Shown here: positions 36,354 through 50,500 of the stretch, piece after piece
Layout: every line of letters starts with the position of its first letter
Numbering within the stretch: the first letter of the stretch is position 1
Assembly: GCF_965363235.1 (NCBI RefSeq)
Contig: NC_134851.1
Coordinates: 24,601,847-24,665,846, forward strand
Source: Mytilus galloprovincialis
Taxonomy: Eukaryota; Mollusca; Bivalvia; Mytilida; Mytilidae
Reading direction: 5' to 3'
Length of the DNA: 64,000 bases
Position numbers and translations under genes: made by a program
Notes under the pieces: model-generated
What the model was told of the DNA's origin: nothing
Seen by the model: only the letters and a program-made list of their open reading frames with translations
Databases searched by the model: none

Positions 36354-36475
36354 AAACTTAACACTGAACAATGAAAATCAGGTCAAGGTAAGATTCCTTT
36401 CACCAAATACAACTGATCAATTGCATACACTGCTGCTAACTGTATCTGACAAAAAGACCAAACAAATTAACATTG

Positions 36476-36665
36476 ACATTGGTGACCTTCAGCTGGTGTT
36501 TGCTCTTTGGTCATGTTGTTGTTTCTTTGACACATTCCCCATTTCCATTCTTAATTTTCTCGTTGCGTTGCGTTGAAGACCATTATGGTGGCTTTCGGCT
36601 GTTGTTTGCCATTTGGTTGGGTTGTCGTCTCTTTGACATATTCCCCATTTCCATTCTCAATTTTA
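36476..36665. repeat. Two partial copies of the 'cattccccatttccattctc' family
   Basis: ttggtgaccttcagctggtg...ccccatttccattcttaatt is followed directly by ttgaagaccattatggtggc...ccccatttccattctcaatt, giving a tandem or doubly inserted arrangement. Confidence 0.55.
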
Positions 36666-36699
36666 GTCGTTCATATATAGTTGACCTTTTCTGATAGTA

Positions 36700-39600
36700 T
36701 CTTACATACTTAAACATGAAAATGATGTCAAGGTCAGGTGAATTCTGCCTGACAGATATGTAGACATTGCTATAATCTCATATACCAAATATAATTATCT
36801 TATTACTCATAACGAGTGAGTATTTCAGCTTACAAAAAACTTGAGCAGTCCTTGAACCATGAAAATGAGGTGAAGGACAATGGAATCATACAGACAAAAA
36901 CTTCCTTACACAAGGCATCTTCCTAAAAGAAATGAAGCAATCAGGTATTTACCTTCTGAAATATAAAGCTTTATACAAGTAATTAACACAGTTACCCCAC
37001 GCACAGATTAAAATCCCTATGTCTCCTATTCTGCAGTTTTTGTTGCAGGCTAGACAACAACAAAAATGTTGATAAAAACAGGCTAATTTTGTGAAAACTG
37101 TTTCCCCATAAAAATTTCTACACAAGAAATGGTTTCAAATAATTCTCATGGGAAAATTGACAGTTACCTCATTGCATGAAGACTTATTTCAATGAAGGCT
37201 GTGCCCTGGATCATATTTTACAGGGTTAATTAAGCCGCCTTTACCATATCTATATAAATAGGGTGCAATTATTAATCCACCATTCTGCCTCTGAAGAAGG
37301 TCCTTCATTTTTTTTATATAAATAAGGCCTTTAGTTTTCTCGTTTGAATTGTTTTACATTGTCTTATCAGGGCTTTTATAGCTGACTATGCGGTATGGAC
37401 TTTGCTCATTGTCGAAGGCCATACGGTGACCTATAGTTGTTAATGTCTGTGTCATTTTGGTCTCTTGCGGACAGTTGTCTCATTGGCAATCATACCACAT
37501 CTTCTTTTTATATACTATTTGGACCGAAACCAGTCAGGCTATGCAACATCACCATGCAGTGTTAATCATGTATATTGGCATATATACTATGCTTTTATGC
37601 TTTTACATTTTTCCTCGCTGATACACACAATTGAGATGGCTTCTACTAACGAAAGCTCCATTTGGAGTTAATGTCTTTAGAGACCTCTTATGTCAGTACA
37701 CCTTTCCTATATTGCTTATAATTGTAAAAGCTTTTTTTAAAGCACTTTTTCACATGCAGTATTTACTGAAATTTCATTAATAAAAAATCTCAATTGTTTT
37801 CCTTTTGTTCAACAATTTTTGCAATAAATGCACTCAAAATTTCTGAATTTAATGTATATTGTCTAGGTAATCTCAATGAAATATATTTAATCTTTAGTTC
37901 ATATTTCGATTATATAAAATTGAAAAAGCAAGATAAAGATGCTAACCAGTAGAATTTTTCCATCTGAATGTAGAAACTAAGTGTAATAAAAAAGAAACAC
38001 TGAACAAAGTGAGGTGTAACATTTGTCTATATTTCTATAGCATTATAACAGAGTAAATTTATTTTAACAGAAATTAACAAAATTTAAAATGATATGCAAT
38101 AGAAAATAGCTATAAAAACATAGGTGTTATACATGTGCAAGGGCAGTTTGTAAAATAATATTGAAAACAAACACTAAATCATGTGGAAAACACAACTCAA
38201 ACACATAATTATACACATACATTAGAACCGGTCTTTACATTCATAACACATCCTTTTTATGGAAAATCAATCCAAACAGTCAGTCATCATTTTTTTTAAA
38301 GATTTCATAAAAAAAAGGCTGTTTGAGAGATCAAGAACTTTACATTTTGGTGGCAGGGGTGGTGATCTTTCATGACTGGTTTCATGAATTTATATCACAT
38401 TCTGTTACTACACAGATTCTGTGCATTCATTACATTGGCGGATCCAGGGAAGGGTCCGGGGTTGGAACCCCCTTTTTTGGACAATCAATGCCTTTGTATG
38501 GGGGACATATTGTTGGAACCCCCCTTTGTCCTGGGTTGAGACTGCCCCCCTTTTTTAAATGGCTGGATCCACCCCTGCATTATCATTATTGTAGTAGACT
38601 GGGAATAACAATGTGAAAATATGTGATTTATTCTTGGGTACATCTACAATCTCATTAATCTGTTTATAAGTAACCTCCAGGATGAATTATATAATTTAAT
38701 ATTTTCAAATTACTTTTTAATTAAGATGAGAAAGAGTTATTCGTTGTGATTATTTGTGTTTAAGTAGAATTGCCATATATATAAAAGTTATGCCATTACA
38801 TGGTCCTTTAATTATATATAGGACAGAGAGCAAGTTAAACTTGAAGACATAACATTTTCGTTGCCTAGCATTATTGAAGTTTGTATATTCAACTCCGGAT
38901 GCAAATATATATATATAAATACAGTCATCACACTTATCTTTTCAACCTACAAGTATCAATATGTTTATACAAAGAGAGGTATTTTTAAATTGACATGTAC
39001 CATTCTTTTCCTTTAAATATTTTTTCCCTGCTAGAAACAGTATGTAATTGAGAAACTAATTAGCCTGACAAAAATGAGGATAGAATACTGTAATATTCTT
39101 AGTTCTCTTAAATAAACTGGAATATATAGTTAGATCTGTCCTATTTTAAAACTTGTTCTACAAACTATAAATAAGGTCAATCATCAGTTTCAATAATTTT
39201 TACATGTTTTCCCCTATTTTTTACAGAAAATTAGTTACATTCGATTATATGAATTACTTGTCCTTTGATTATACTCGCACTATTATCTGAATATAAATAA
39301 ATTTGATAATTAAATTATTTTATTAAATTTGTCTGCAACTCTTGCTAGTTAGTTTAAAATTCAAAAGTTGTGGATGTTTAACATCCTACACAATAGATTA
39401 ATGTTAAACAAGAAGGTTAGATTAGTAGTTTCTGTTTATGCTGAATAACATTTTTAAGGTGATGCACATCACTAAAGAGAGATAACTCTGTAAAAATCGG
39501 CTGAACATTTTTAATCGATTTCTATCGTTGTTAAGGAAATATTAAGCTACTACATGATCAAAATTATACTTTGTTAAACTGCTACATGTATGTATCCAAT

Positions 39601-40149
39601 GAAATTTATCCAAGAAAGTTTGGTTCAAGTTTTTTGAAGTTTTTCTTATTTTTTTTTACACAATGTTGTATGTTTAAAAGTTGTCATTAAGATATTACAT
39701 GAATTCATGAATTGATTCATTTAGTAATATCCCCTCAAACTTTCTAATGCATACATCATATTTGTTTGTTACAGCAGTGGTCTCCCTTTTTTTCATTCTT
39801 CACAGAAACACAAAAATTGTCAACTTTTTAGAGTAAAGAACTACTACAGTAGTCATGGTTACCTGCTTATTTCAACAATGAAATAGATATTGCCAGTCTA
39901 TAATTTAAACAAAAATATCATACCCAACAGAAAAAATCTAGCAAAACTGTAAATATAACTATATATTATATACATATAGGAAATCACAAACGCACACAGG
40001 TGCATAAACATAAAAAGCACATGTTAACATATAATTGCATAAAATTCTATGTATATTGTTGAGGGAGAAAACACACTCGTGTATATTTAATTCAATAATT
40101 CAACATTTGATAATGAACACACATACATATAAAAAGAAAATGGTTAATA
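36700..40149. other. Intergenic between STX17 and the ORP gene, mostly unassigned
   Basis: Apart from the repeats listed separately, I find no exon on either strand. Part of 40.1-41.5 kb may be ORP 3' UTR. Confidence 0.4.
38435..38578. repeat. Dispersed 'ggcggatccaggg' repeat
   Basis: ggcggatccagggaagggtc at the left and ggctggatccacccctgca at the right form inverted ends around C-rich sequence. A weaker relative lies at 58300-58395. Confidence 0.5.
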
Positions 40150-40378
40150 GAAAAGGTATACTGTGGATTCATATCAATCGTGGGAAAATAATTTCCTCGG
40201 ATTCTTGAGGAAACCTAAACCTCAATTTTAATGTTCATTGAAACCCACATTTTTATAGGCTTGTATTCAGTCTATAGCAAAACTGCGAAATCAAAATTCC
40301 ATGAAAATACAATTGTTTCTCAATCCAAGAAAATTGGTTCCAACAAAAATGAATGCATCCACAGTTATATTTAAACAA
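40150..40378. mobile_element. MITE with 'tactgtggattcat' ends
   Basis: atactgtggattcatatcaa at the left and aaaatgaatgcatccacagt at the right are inverted. A degenerate relative lies near 49314-49500 in the ORP gene. It falls within the probable ORP 3' UTR or flank. Confidence 0.5.
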
Positions 40379-40490
40379 TGAAATGATACCTAAATGAAAT
40401 TTATATAGAAAAACTTCACACATGAATATATTCGTGAATCACATTAGGATTATTATAATGAAAATAACATTTTCTCAACTTTTATTTTAA

Positions 40491-40496
40491 AATTCG
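40491..40496 (-). terminator. First AATAAA downstream of the ORP stop
   Basis: The first minus-strand AATAAA after the stop lies about 1 kb downstream, which would give a 1-kb 3' UTR. Candidate only. Confidence 0.25.
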
Positions 40497-41497
40497 ATAA
40501 TCACAAGTTTGCTATGGGCATATATACTATCGTTTCAACATAACACTATGGAGAGCCGACAAACATTTGGTCATGAGTTCCAATAATAAATATAGCACTG
40601 AAAGACAAAAGCTAAATAAAGTCTAAGAAGAAACTACTTTAAGGTTGTGTGAGTTTTCAAAGGAAGACTTGTGTCGTCTGCTGTTTCCAAATAACATATT
40701 AACCAAAACTAGCTAAGTTTATGATTTGGTATGGTAAACCTGATTAATCATTTGGATAAGGAATAAAAATAGCAAGTGAACAACTCCATGCATGTTCGGT
40801 CAAATTCTTTCTCCCATTTTTAGAGTTGACAAAATATTTAATGGATTACAAAACAAGCTACTTCATCATAATTTTTTTAAATTTCTTTCTAAATCCACAA
40901 GTTTACAATAAATGTGTATTTACTACACTAAATTTGTGCAATTTTTCTCTAATTAATTTTAATCTACATATAAAATCCATTTGCAGAATATAACTTTATC
41001 ATCGGAATTTAATCACCCATTATTCTTTCATTTAAAGGGAAGAAATAAAGACCAAAGACGTTCACAAATACAATAATACATGAGGTGAAAGGAGTAGGGG
41101 CTTAAAGGCCCATTATTGGCCCCAAAATAAAAAGGTTTTGAAAATGTCTTACAAAATAAGGTGGGAAAAGAAAAAAAATGCCTCAATATCATTGTACTCA
41201 AGGCCTGTGTTTCAAAATGATAGTACAGTTGGTGGTAAATTTAAAGATATTTATATGATCTTTAATCGTACATCCTTTTGTCAAATGTAGGCCTTGACAC
41301 ATTAGATCACAAGTTTCGGACAATAAGAAATAATTCTGTCTTGTCAAATCATTGGAAGATATCAATTTGTAATGTTTCTCTTTTAATTCATTCCCTGGTT
41401 TGTCTCACAAGTTATACATCTGTATAAATATAGGGGTCTAAGTTTTGTAGCTACTGGGCCTTTTCTGTCAGCCTTTCTACTGGTTTCCTGTTACTAT

Positions 41498-41594
41498 TCA
41501 CCATAGCTTCACAAAAGACATTTTATTAAATCCTGGTGACTTTTTACATTCCCAGTATTTTCCAAGGTATTCATAACTCTCTTTTCCTGTTTTC
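41498..41594 (-). CDS. OSBPL3/6/7: ORP last coding exon
   Basis: Acceptor ttctccag; [20 protein letters not shown] then [12 protein letters not shown] and stop TGA (41500-41498). The terminal Trp after a K/P-x-L motif is typical of this ORP subgroup. Confidence 0.92.
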
Positions 41595-44500
41595 CTGGAG
41601 AAAAAAAGAAACATTTATGACAAAAGAAGATGGATGGCTGTTATATGTCCACAATTTTACTGATGTGGTCCATGTTAATTAGATTCTAACTTGGATTGTT
41701 TGTAGTGCTTTTGGACTTTTATAGTCATTTATCGTTAACTGCTATGGCATTGCCAGTTTCTCTTCCGACTTGATTTTTTTTTTTTTTTTTTTTTTTAAAC
41801 GTAATAATATCTTTATTGCATATCTGCTGTAACAATTTACTAAGTTTACAGCTTGTAACTTAGTATCCCTCATGTTAGTTTACCTTGAATTTTTTTATGT
41901 CTCTTTGATTACTTTAGTTTTTTGGTGTTTTTTTTTGTTTTTTTTTTATCTAAAACAAGCCTATAATTTGTTGGTGGATTTACCATTTACACCTGGATCA
42001 GGATCTAATTACCTTGCCAGAGTACCTTAACTTGTCCACAGTTTTTTTTAGTGTTCCTGCACTTCTTTGTCCTTCTGTAATTGATCATAAATATCCAGGT
42101 TGTTTTCTCAATCTTTAATTTTTCATGTCTTCTTGATTTTTTTCCCTCTCATTTTTTTTTTTTTTAAATTCATATAGTTTAGTGAAGGATTTTAAAATGT
42201 AGGCATTTAACTTTCACTTACTTAAACCACATAGGACTGTAATCCAATCCTTCTGTCTCTCTTTTCTTCCTTCTTTCTCTCTGTAAATGTTCTAACCTTG
42301 TCTTCTCATTCTCAGCATCATGAATCTTTCCTTCCTCTAATAGTCTAAAAATATAAATAAATAAAATTTGGGTCAAAACTTTAATTTGGAATTAAAATTA
42401 GAAAGATCATATCATAGGGAACATGTGTACTAAGTTTCAAGTTGATTGGACTTCAACTTCATCAAAAACTACCTTGACCAAAAACTTTAACCTGAAGCCA
42501 ATGGACGAATGGAGGCACAGACCAGAAAACATAATGCCCCTCTACTATCATAGGTGGGGCATAACAATATAATATAATATAGAATTTATTCAAAGAATTA
42601 TCAAATATTCAAATCTAAAGGACTGAGAACTAATTTTATTCAAAGTTTCTTTTAATGTAAACAGGAAGAATATGAAGTATTTATAAATATCATAGATCTA
42701 TCCAAAGTAGTTCAAATATTTTACTGGCAATAACATCTTTGTTATCTATGTAGCTGTGGAACTTTGACTCTTGAAAATGATCCAGAAGACTGTTTACCTT
42801 TGATCATGTCTGAACCTTGTGTCTCTATGTGGCAGTGTCTTAGCTTCATCAGGGTCTAATTCATTTAATTATTATGGGCCGGCACTAAGCCGGTCCATCA
42901 AATGATACGGGTTTGAGATTGTTACATGCGTTTCTGCGAATCTATATATTTTTTTCTGCGGTATATGAAAATTAAAGATTTTAAGTAATTGAAATAAATA
43001 CATTTTTTTATTAATTTTTATATAAGAAGAAGATGCCAAAAATTTATAACAATGAATGTTCAAATATGCAATCATGGAACGTTTTTATTGTTGTCCTTCC
43101 ATCTTCAAGTCACCATGAGGCATTCAACGATGATCAAATTTTCTCATAACTGGTATACTAAGTTTGAGCAGAATTCATGGATAAATATCATACAAAGCTA
43201 CATTCCTACTTTTATGACTGTTTGTTGATACTTTTAAATTTCACCAAACCGAATAGAAATGAAAACATTCTGTCTAGGATTTCTCAACCTTTACTGGGAT
43301 GAATAATTTGACATTTTATTGCTTTAAGATTTTTATATTTTTTGTCAGACGAAGTTTTGGAAGGGATAAAGTGTTTTATCTGTCAGTCACAAAGATAAAG
43401 TCTATCTATCTGTGGAAGTATAAGTCATAGTTCTTGAGATTTGATTCATAGATGTGTCTTGAATAACCAAGAGGTCCTGATAAAAGTAAGATAATCTTGA
43501 CCTACATTTCACATTAGAGTGAATAATTAAAGTTTGCTTCATGGGTGAGTAAATGAGGTGGAAGTACATTTCTGAGATGAGGAATACAAATAGTTTGTCA
43601 GTAGATGCAACTTTGATGGTCACGAGTTTCAAAATTTAATCTTGAAAATGAATTAAATGATATTCTATTTAATCAACTGCACTTAAAAGACATTCGATTT
43701 CATCAACTGCACAATAAAGTTATATTTTATAGCATTATTATGAGTAATTGGTTTGGACCAGTTCTGGCAATTGAGGATTAAAGTCAACTCAATATACAGA
43801 TTGTTTATATAATACTCCGCATTTTTTTTACCATGACCAAAACCTCCATATTTCCGGCCCAAAAATTTGATGGGTCTACCAATTAACTCTCTTGTATATA
43901 TATTATATTGTTTACCTTTGATCATGTCTGAACCTTGTATCTGTAGGTGGCAGTGTCTTAGCATCATCAGGATCCAACTCATTTAATTCTATTGCAAATC
44001 TGGTAAAGCCATAATACAGCTCAAAATCATCTGGCATTGCACCTGTTTAAGAATATAGATAATAAATCAGACATTATTTTAATGAAGTCCAAGAATCAGC
44101 AGTCATTGCAATATTTAGACTGTTAAAAGATATACCAAATACTTGCATTTGTTGGATTCAATTTTTCAACTTTGCCATATAAGGGGAGATAATTATTAAA
44201 GTATTTTTTTATAAAGGAATATTACCATCTATTTTTCACTTGCAACAAGTAAAATATTAGGTGACACCATTTTTATCTTCATTTCCTTTAAACAAATTAT
44301 ATTATATTTTATTTCAAAATTCTATCTCGTAGATTTCTTTTTAGTCACAAAAAAAGTGTTACTTTCATGAATAATTTATGCAAACTTGGCCAATTTTGCA
44401 CTTCTAGTAGCTTGAAATGAAGAATGATGACCCATACTTATAATTTATTTTTGAAAAAAACAAACATTATACGTATAATCTACAGTATGGCCAATTTAGC

Positions 44501-47500
44501 ACTTCTTGTAGATTGAAATACAGAAGGATGACCCATACTTTTATCATATATTTGGAAAATGAATAGTAAAACCTCCATTTTGACAAAGTATAAGAAAATT
44601 CTATGTAAGGAAATATATATTGATGATTGACCTTAAATAGCAACAATATACACTTGACCCTTTATCCTTGACGTTCCTACTTATCACGTCTCCATACTAA
44701 TTTACTGGTACCTGCTCATGGATCGCCCTTTACCCTTGTCTCCCTGACTTACCTGGTCTCCATACTAATTTACTGGTGGCCTGATGATGATTGCCACCAT
44801 GATGAGAACCACAGTATAAAGCTTCATTCCACTTCCCTGATAGATGATGGACAACCTTCCCTTCAGGATTGTTAATATGACCATGGATCTCATGTCGTTT
44901 TGAGGACCAGCTGCTAGCCTACAAATAAAACAGAAAAAGGTAAGCACTGAAACATTAAATATAAGAAAAATTCGAAAGGGTTCCACAGAACCTAGTGTCT
45001 CGCCTACTTTTGCTGTTAATCAAACTCAACAAAAATGAGGAAAAACATCAATAAAAATTTCCCTCACGATACTGTCTTTTGATTGAAAGAAGCTTCCAAG
45101 TTTGGTAAAAAAATCCAGGATAGTTTATGAATCCATTTTAAGTAAAACAGTGAAAAAGTGAATTTTTCTTTTACAAAATTTACTTCTGAATAATATCTTA
45201 TGATCAGAAAAAATTTTAAAAACTTAAACCACAGAGTGAATGTTTTGTTTCTGGCAAAGAAAAAAGTCCATTTATAAGTAAAATACGGAAAAGTGGAAAT
45301 TCATTTTTAAAAAATTTTCTTCTTGAAACTATCTTATGATCATAAACAAGCTTCTGTCCAAGTTTGGTACAAATCAAGGATAGTTTATGAAAGTTATTAA
45401 AATTTTAAAAACTTTAACCACAGAGTGAATGTAATGTTTCCTCACAGAAAAACTAAGTCCATTTATAAGTAAAATACGGAAAAGTGGAAATTTATTTTTA
45501 CAAAATTTTCTTCTTGATACTATCTTATGATCATAAACAAGCTTCTGTCCAAGTTTGGTACAAATCAAGGATATTTTATGAAAGTTATTAAATTTTAAAA
45601 ACTTTAACCACAGAGTGAATGTAATGTTTCCTCGCAGAAAAACTAAGTCCATTTATAAGTAAAATACAGAAAAATGGAATTTTATTTTTACAAAATTTAC
45701 TTCTGGATACTTTTTTATGATCATAAACAAGCTTCTGTCCAAGTTTGGTAGAAATTCAGTATAGTTTAAGAAAGTTATTAAAATTTCAAAAACTTTAACC
45801 ACAGAGTGAATATTTGTGGACGCCGCCGCCGACGACAGAATGTAGGATTGCTTAGTCTCGCTTTTTCGACTAAAGTCGAAGGTTCAACAAAAACCTCTCT
45901 CTGCTTTACTAACCCACAAGTTATATTAAATGGCAGTAAAAATAGTGAAAACTTTCCAATGAATCCTGTGTCTCCATTGTAATTGCTGCTGTCAATGTGA
46001 TAGTGCACAGTCTACTGCCAAAATCTAGACTATTTATCAGTAAATTATTGTGCAACTTGTTTAGAAAGATAGTTTTCAAGCTGATAGCATATATAATGGT
46101 CTTGATTGCATTTTACGCAGTCATCACTATCAAATCATGTCTTATCTAAAAATACATATGTATATATTGCTCATATTTTAGAAAGTCCACTTTTAAGAGC
46201 CAAATTTAGGCCTTTGTATTAATCGAATTTTAGCAATATTGCAAATATTGTGATTGTGTCAACATTGCAATAAGAATTCGCATTCTGAAATCTGACACAT
46301 CTATTTGTAAGCAGTTTTTTCTGTAATTGCAATAAATAAATAAACATTTTGGTCTGTCATGTTGAACTTGCTGTAATTTCTGAATTAACAGTGCTCCATA
46401 CAATCTCTACTCACCTTTTTAAATGTAAGTTTACAGGTGATGTCTCCACAGGTGATATTGACCTCTCCGTAATGATCGACCCATCGTTGACCCCCCAGTA
46501 AGTTATGAACACATGTGGTAACTTTGTTCCATCTATATTGCTCATTCCACCTGAAATATAAATTCAAAATTGATACTGAAAGAATCAGTATAAAATGTAA
46601 TTTCTTTTTATGATAATTGTTAAAACAAATGTGTGCAACTTAAGAACTTTTGCCTATCAGTATCTGACTTTCTTTGTGTGCATGGGTCAAACATATTTTT
46701 GTGCTAATCAGAACAAGGTTTTGGTTACAAACCGACATAATGACATCATATTTGAAAAGAAGATATTGATTAAAATCAATTTGGATCGTTTTGCTTTCAT
46801 AAAATCACAGTAACAAGCGGATATTGGGGATGGTGGCTAACCTGAAAATAAAGAAAATTAATCTAAAATTTCTGTAAATCTACTAGTATCATACAAATTC
46901 TTTGAGCCTTTGACAAAAAATATTAAAATTCAAAAATTTTTAGCCACCTACTTTATCGAAAAGTTTCATTGGATGTATAGTTTGACAAGCACTAATTTTG
47001 ATCATTGAGAAGCTTACTTCTTCTTCTTTGTCTGTCCTTTCAATTAGGAACACCAAGCAAAAACAACTTGTATTTCAAGATTCTTGAATACTATATATAC
47101 ATCAGATAGTTCAAAATGTAAAATGGTTGAACATTCCAACCCCCATGTGTTCCCTTAACAATAGAATGTGATAAAAATGTTCGGCTGATTCTTGCAGAAT
47201 TATCTCCCTGTAGTGTTATGTTCCACTTAAAAGATAAATTCTTTCCTTTTGTTCAAAAGTTCTTTACTCTATCAATGAGTATCTAAATGTTAAACAAAAT
47301 ATAGTATCTTAGGCCACAATTAAAAATATTTTGGTTTGCCTAAACCCTACCCAAAGGTTGAGACAGTGGGTAGGTAGGTAGGCATTTTCTTTTTCTTTTT
47401 TTTTTCAAAAAGAGAAATTGAAGTATCGGGTGTTTATTAATCTTCATGTCTATCTGATTAAAAAAAAACTTTTTCAAATCACGACAATAAAAGAATTTGA

Positions 47501-50500
47501 GTAGGCAGCTTTTTTCTGGGTAGGTAGTGTTTGGGCAAACAAACCTATTCTTTTTTATGGCTTTAATTATAGGACCAATAAAATCCAAGTATTGCAGGAT
47601 TTGTTGTCATTATAGACAATTTAGATAAAACTTCACACATCCAGATAATATATCAATATTACAACACAAAAATAAAAACTTACTTTGGAAGAACTAGATT
47701 GACAATGCCTACAGGTTGTATTTCCATAGATTTTCCCCAAAATCTTGTCTTTATTCGAGTTTCTGAAAATTATAAAATTACTTTAGTGGCTAAACTACAT
47801 GTATACATTGTTTCTATAAAATTCTTGTCTAGATTCAAATATGCTATAAATATAAGATTGTATACCAAGAAAGACAAATTTATTGATATTTAAAAAGTAA
47901 AAATAAAGGTTTAAGAATGTGGTCATTAATGTTAACTGCAAACAAAATTTAATTTTCTTTGAAAAGTGCAAAAATGAAGACAAAAAATGAAAAAATGAAG
48001 AAAATATTTCAAAGCGTAGCTCCAATCATAAAAGTCTCTGCAAAACGTTGCTTGTATGACAAAAACTGGTATTTTAGAAGTTCAGTGTATAGTTAGTGTT
48101 AGCTACTCTGATATTACAACTCACCTTGCCAAAATATAAAGTTTTTAGAATCACAGTAACAAGCTGATATTGGAGGATGGTGGCTAACCTGAAATTGAAG
48201 AAAATTCAGTTAGACTAAAATTTCTGTAAATCTACATGTATTTATATTAGTTTTAACACCACCACATTTTGGGACACTATCAAATCTTGGTGTCTGTGCA
48301 ATGTATTGTTCATTGCTTCTTTTATCTATATAAGTAGGTAATTATCTATTGTACATGTATTTAGGTGCTGGTGGTTGATATGCTCTGTTGTACTGTCCAG
48401 TATTTTTGTAAATTTGTGTAGCTCTTTTTACGTTTCATTCATTTGTTGATTTTTATTTACTAACTGTCACTGTTCAATCTTTCTTTCTATTAATTCCGAA
48501 TTAGTATCAGTTCCCAAATTTATTTTTTGAAATATGTCTAAAAGTGTTATTTTTTTTTAAAGATTTTTTTTTAACCTTCTGCACAAATTTACATTTGCAC
48601 AGCAGTGGATTTAAGTGGTACCTAACACTTTAACTAAATTTAATTTTCTTAATATTTTGACAAATTATTTACTTTGACCCTTTGACAAAAATATAAAAAT
48701 TTCAAAAAATTTGAACCAACCGTTTAATCAGAAAAATTACACTGGTTACATAGCAGTTTGACAAACACTTATTTTAATCATTGAGAAGCTTGATATTCCC
48801 AAATGAACACAATGTCAAACATTCTGCTGATTTTAAGGAGTTATCTCCCTGTAGTGTTAGGTACCACCTTAAAAGGTCATATTTGTACCTGTTCTGCCAC
48901 AAATCTCCATCCTTTGTCTGGCCTATCACATTCATACGTCTCTCCCAGCAGTGGGTTGAAAGGTTTGTGCCCAGCTCTGTACCCTGTACTTGCATAACTA
49001 CTAACAGCAAATGCAGCTACATGGATCTGTAAATGAATATTAAATCATTTCAATCCAAATTAAGTCGACTAAATCATCATTTGTGTGAGCCCTGACGGAA
49101 TAACACCCATTCCATGACATATTAGATTTGTCTTACATCTCAATTAAATTACGATATTTTACTCGTTCATACATGTATGCTTTCATAATTATGTATTTGC
49201 AATTCCAGGGGATTCCAACCAGGTTTCACATTTTATAAAATAACTGACTGGGTAAAGAAAATAGCATACATTTCTAGATCAACTTCAATATTGTTCCAAC
49301 ATACTTAGTTATTACTGTGGACTCATTATTATTCGTTAGATAACAATGTTCGCTGGTTTCGTGGATATAGTTGATCCACTAATTCACATTTTCAACGAGA
49401 TACTTATTTTCTATAGGCTTTGTATTTAGAGATTGGCAAAACAAGGAAAGAATTCAAATATATATACTGCAAGATTTCCTCAATCCATGAAAACTTAATA
49501 CCCTTTGTGCTGTATCCCCATTTCTTTTTTTAGCCTAATGTGCATGATAATTTCTAGAATTTTCAGTATGTAGAGATTTTCGTCGTGAACTATTACACCT
49601 TATCTTTTTCTTTTCCATTATTTTTAGTGGTGCAGAATTCTTTCGTGAAATATTTATATTTGTAATTTCTTACCATGCATTTTCTTTTAAATCTTTAAGG
49701 AAGATTTAAGATTCACGAAGAATTAATCTTAGATAAAATAAAAACCTACCATTCGTTCATAAGGATCTTCTAATCCAACAGCTTTTTCTATTAACTCATT
49801 GTATTCAAGTTCTTCACATAACCTCTGGAATTTTAAAGTAAAAATTCATATTTACAAACTTATTTTCAGACTCAAAATGGCATGCATATAACAGTGATAA
49901 TGCAGGTATTTTTAAAATATCTAAATATAGAAATCTTAAAACCCAATACTTTGTTATGCAATCGTAATAGCTAGTCAAATGCATTTCCGCTCTATTTTGA
50001 TAACAAAATCTGCAAAGATGAAAATCAATCACTCATCAGTGTAAGCTATCATATTTTACTTTACATGTTAACGAAATGTATTGTTTTTATGTTCCTACCT
50101 GTAACATACAAAGTGGTTCATTCAGTGTGATTGGCATGGAGATTTTGGACAGATCTTTTTTCAATGTTTTTATATGTACCTACCTGTAGCATACTAAGTG
50201 GTTCGTTCAATGTAATTGGCATAGAGATTTTAGACAGATCTTTTCCAATGTTTTTATACAAGAGATTCCATAGACTTATATCACCAGTGTCTGGTTTAGG
50301 AACAGGTAACTTTGATCTCCTCCCAGTCTCAAATGAATCTGATAACTGGTCTTCTGATACTGAAATGTATGAAAAATAAAGTAATTTTCTCTCCATTTAG
50401 ATGCAGGCGGTAAAATATTATTATCTTGTATTTTGAATTTATATTTCACAAGTTTCCTGTCTCATGCTTATAATTCACCCTGTTTTCTGTATATATATAA

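Noticed and set aside
36101-36361. 86-codon frame MAGKYSLWTF...
   Set aside because: Lies within the TTAA-flanked repeat and is not preserved in the copy at 22055-22451.
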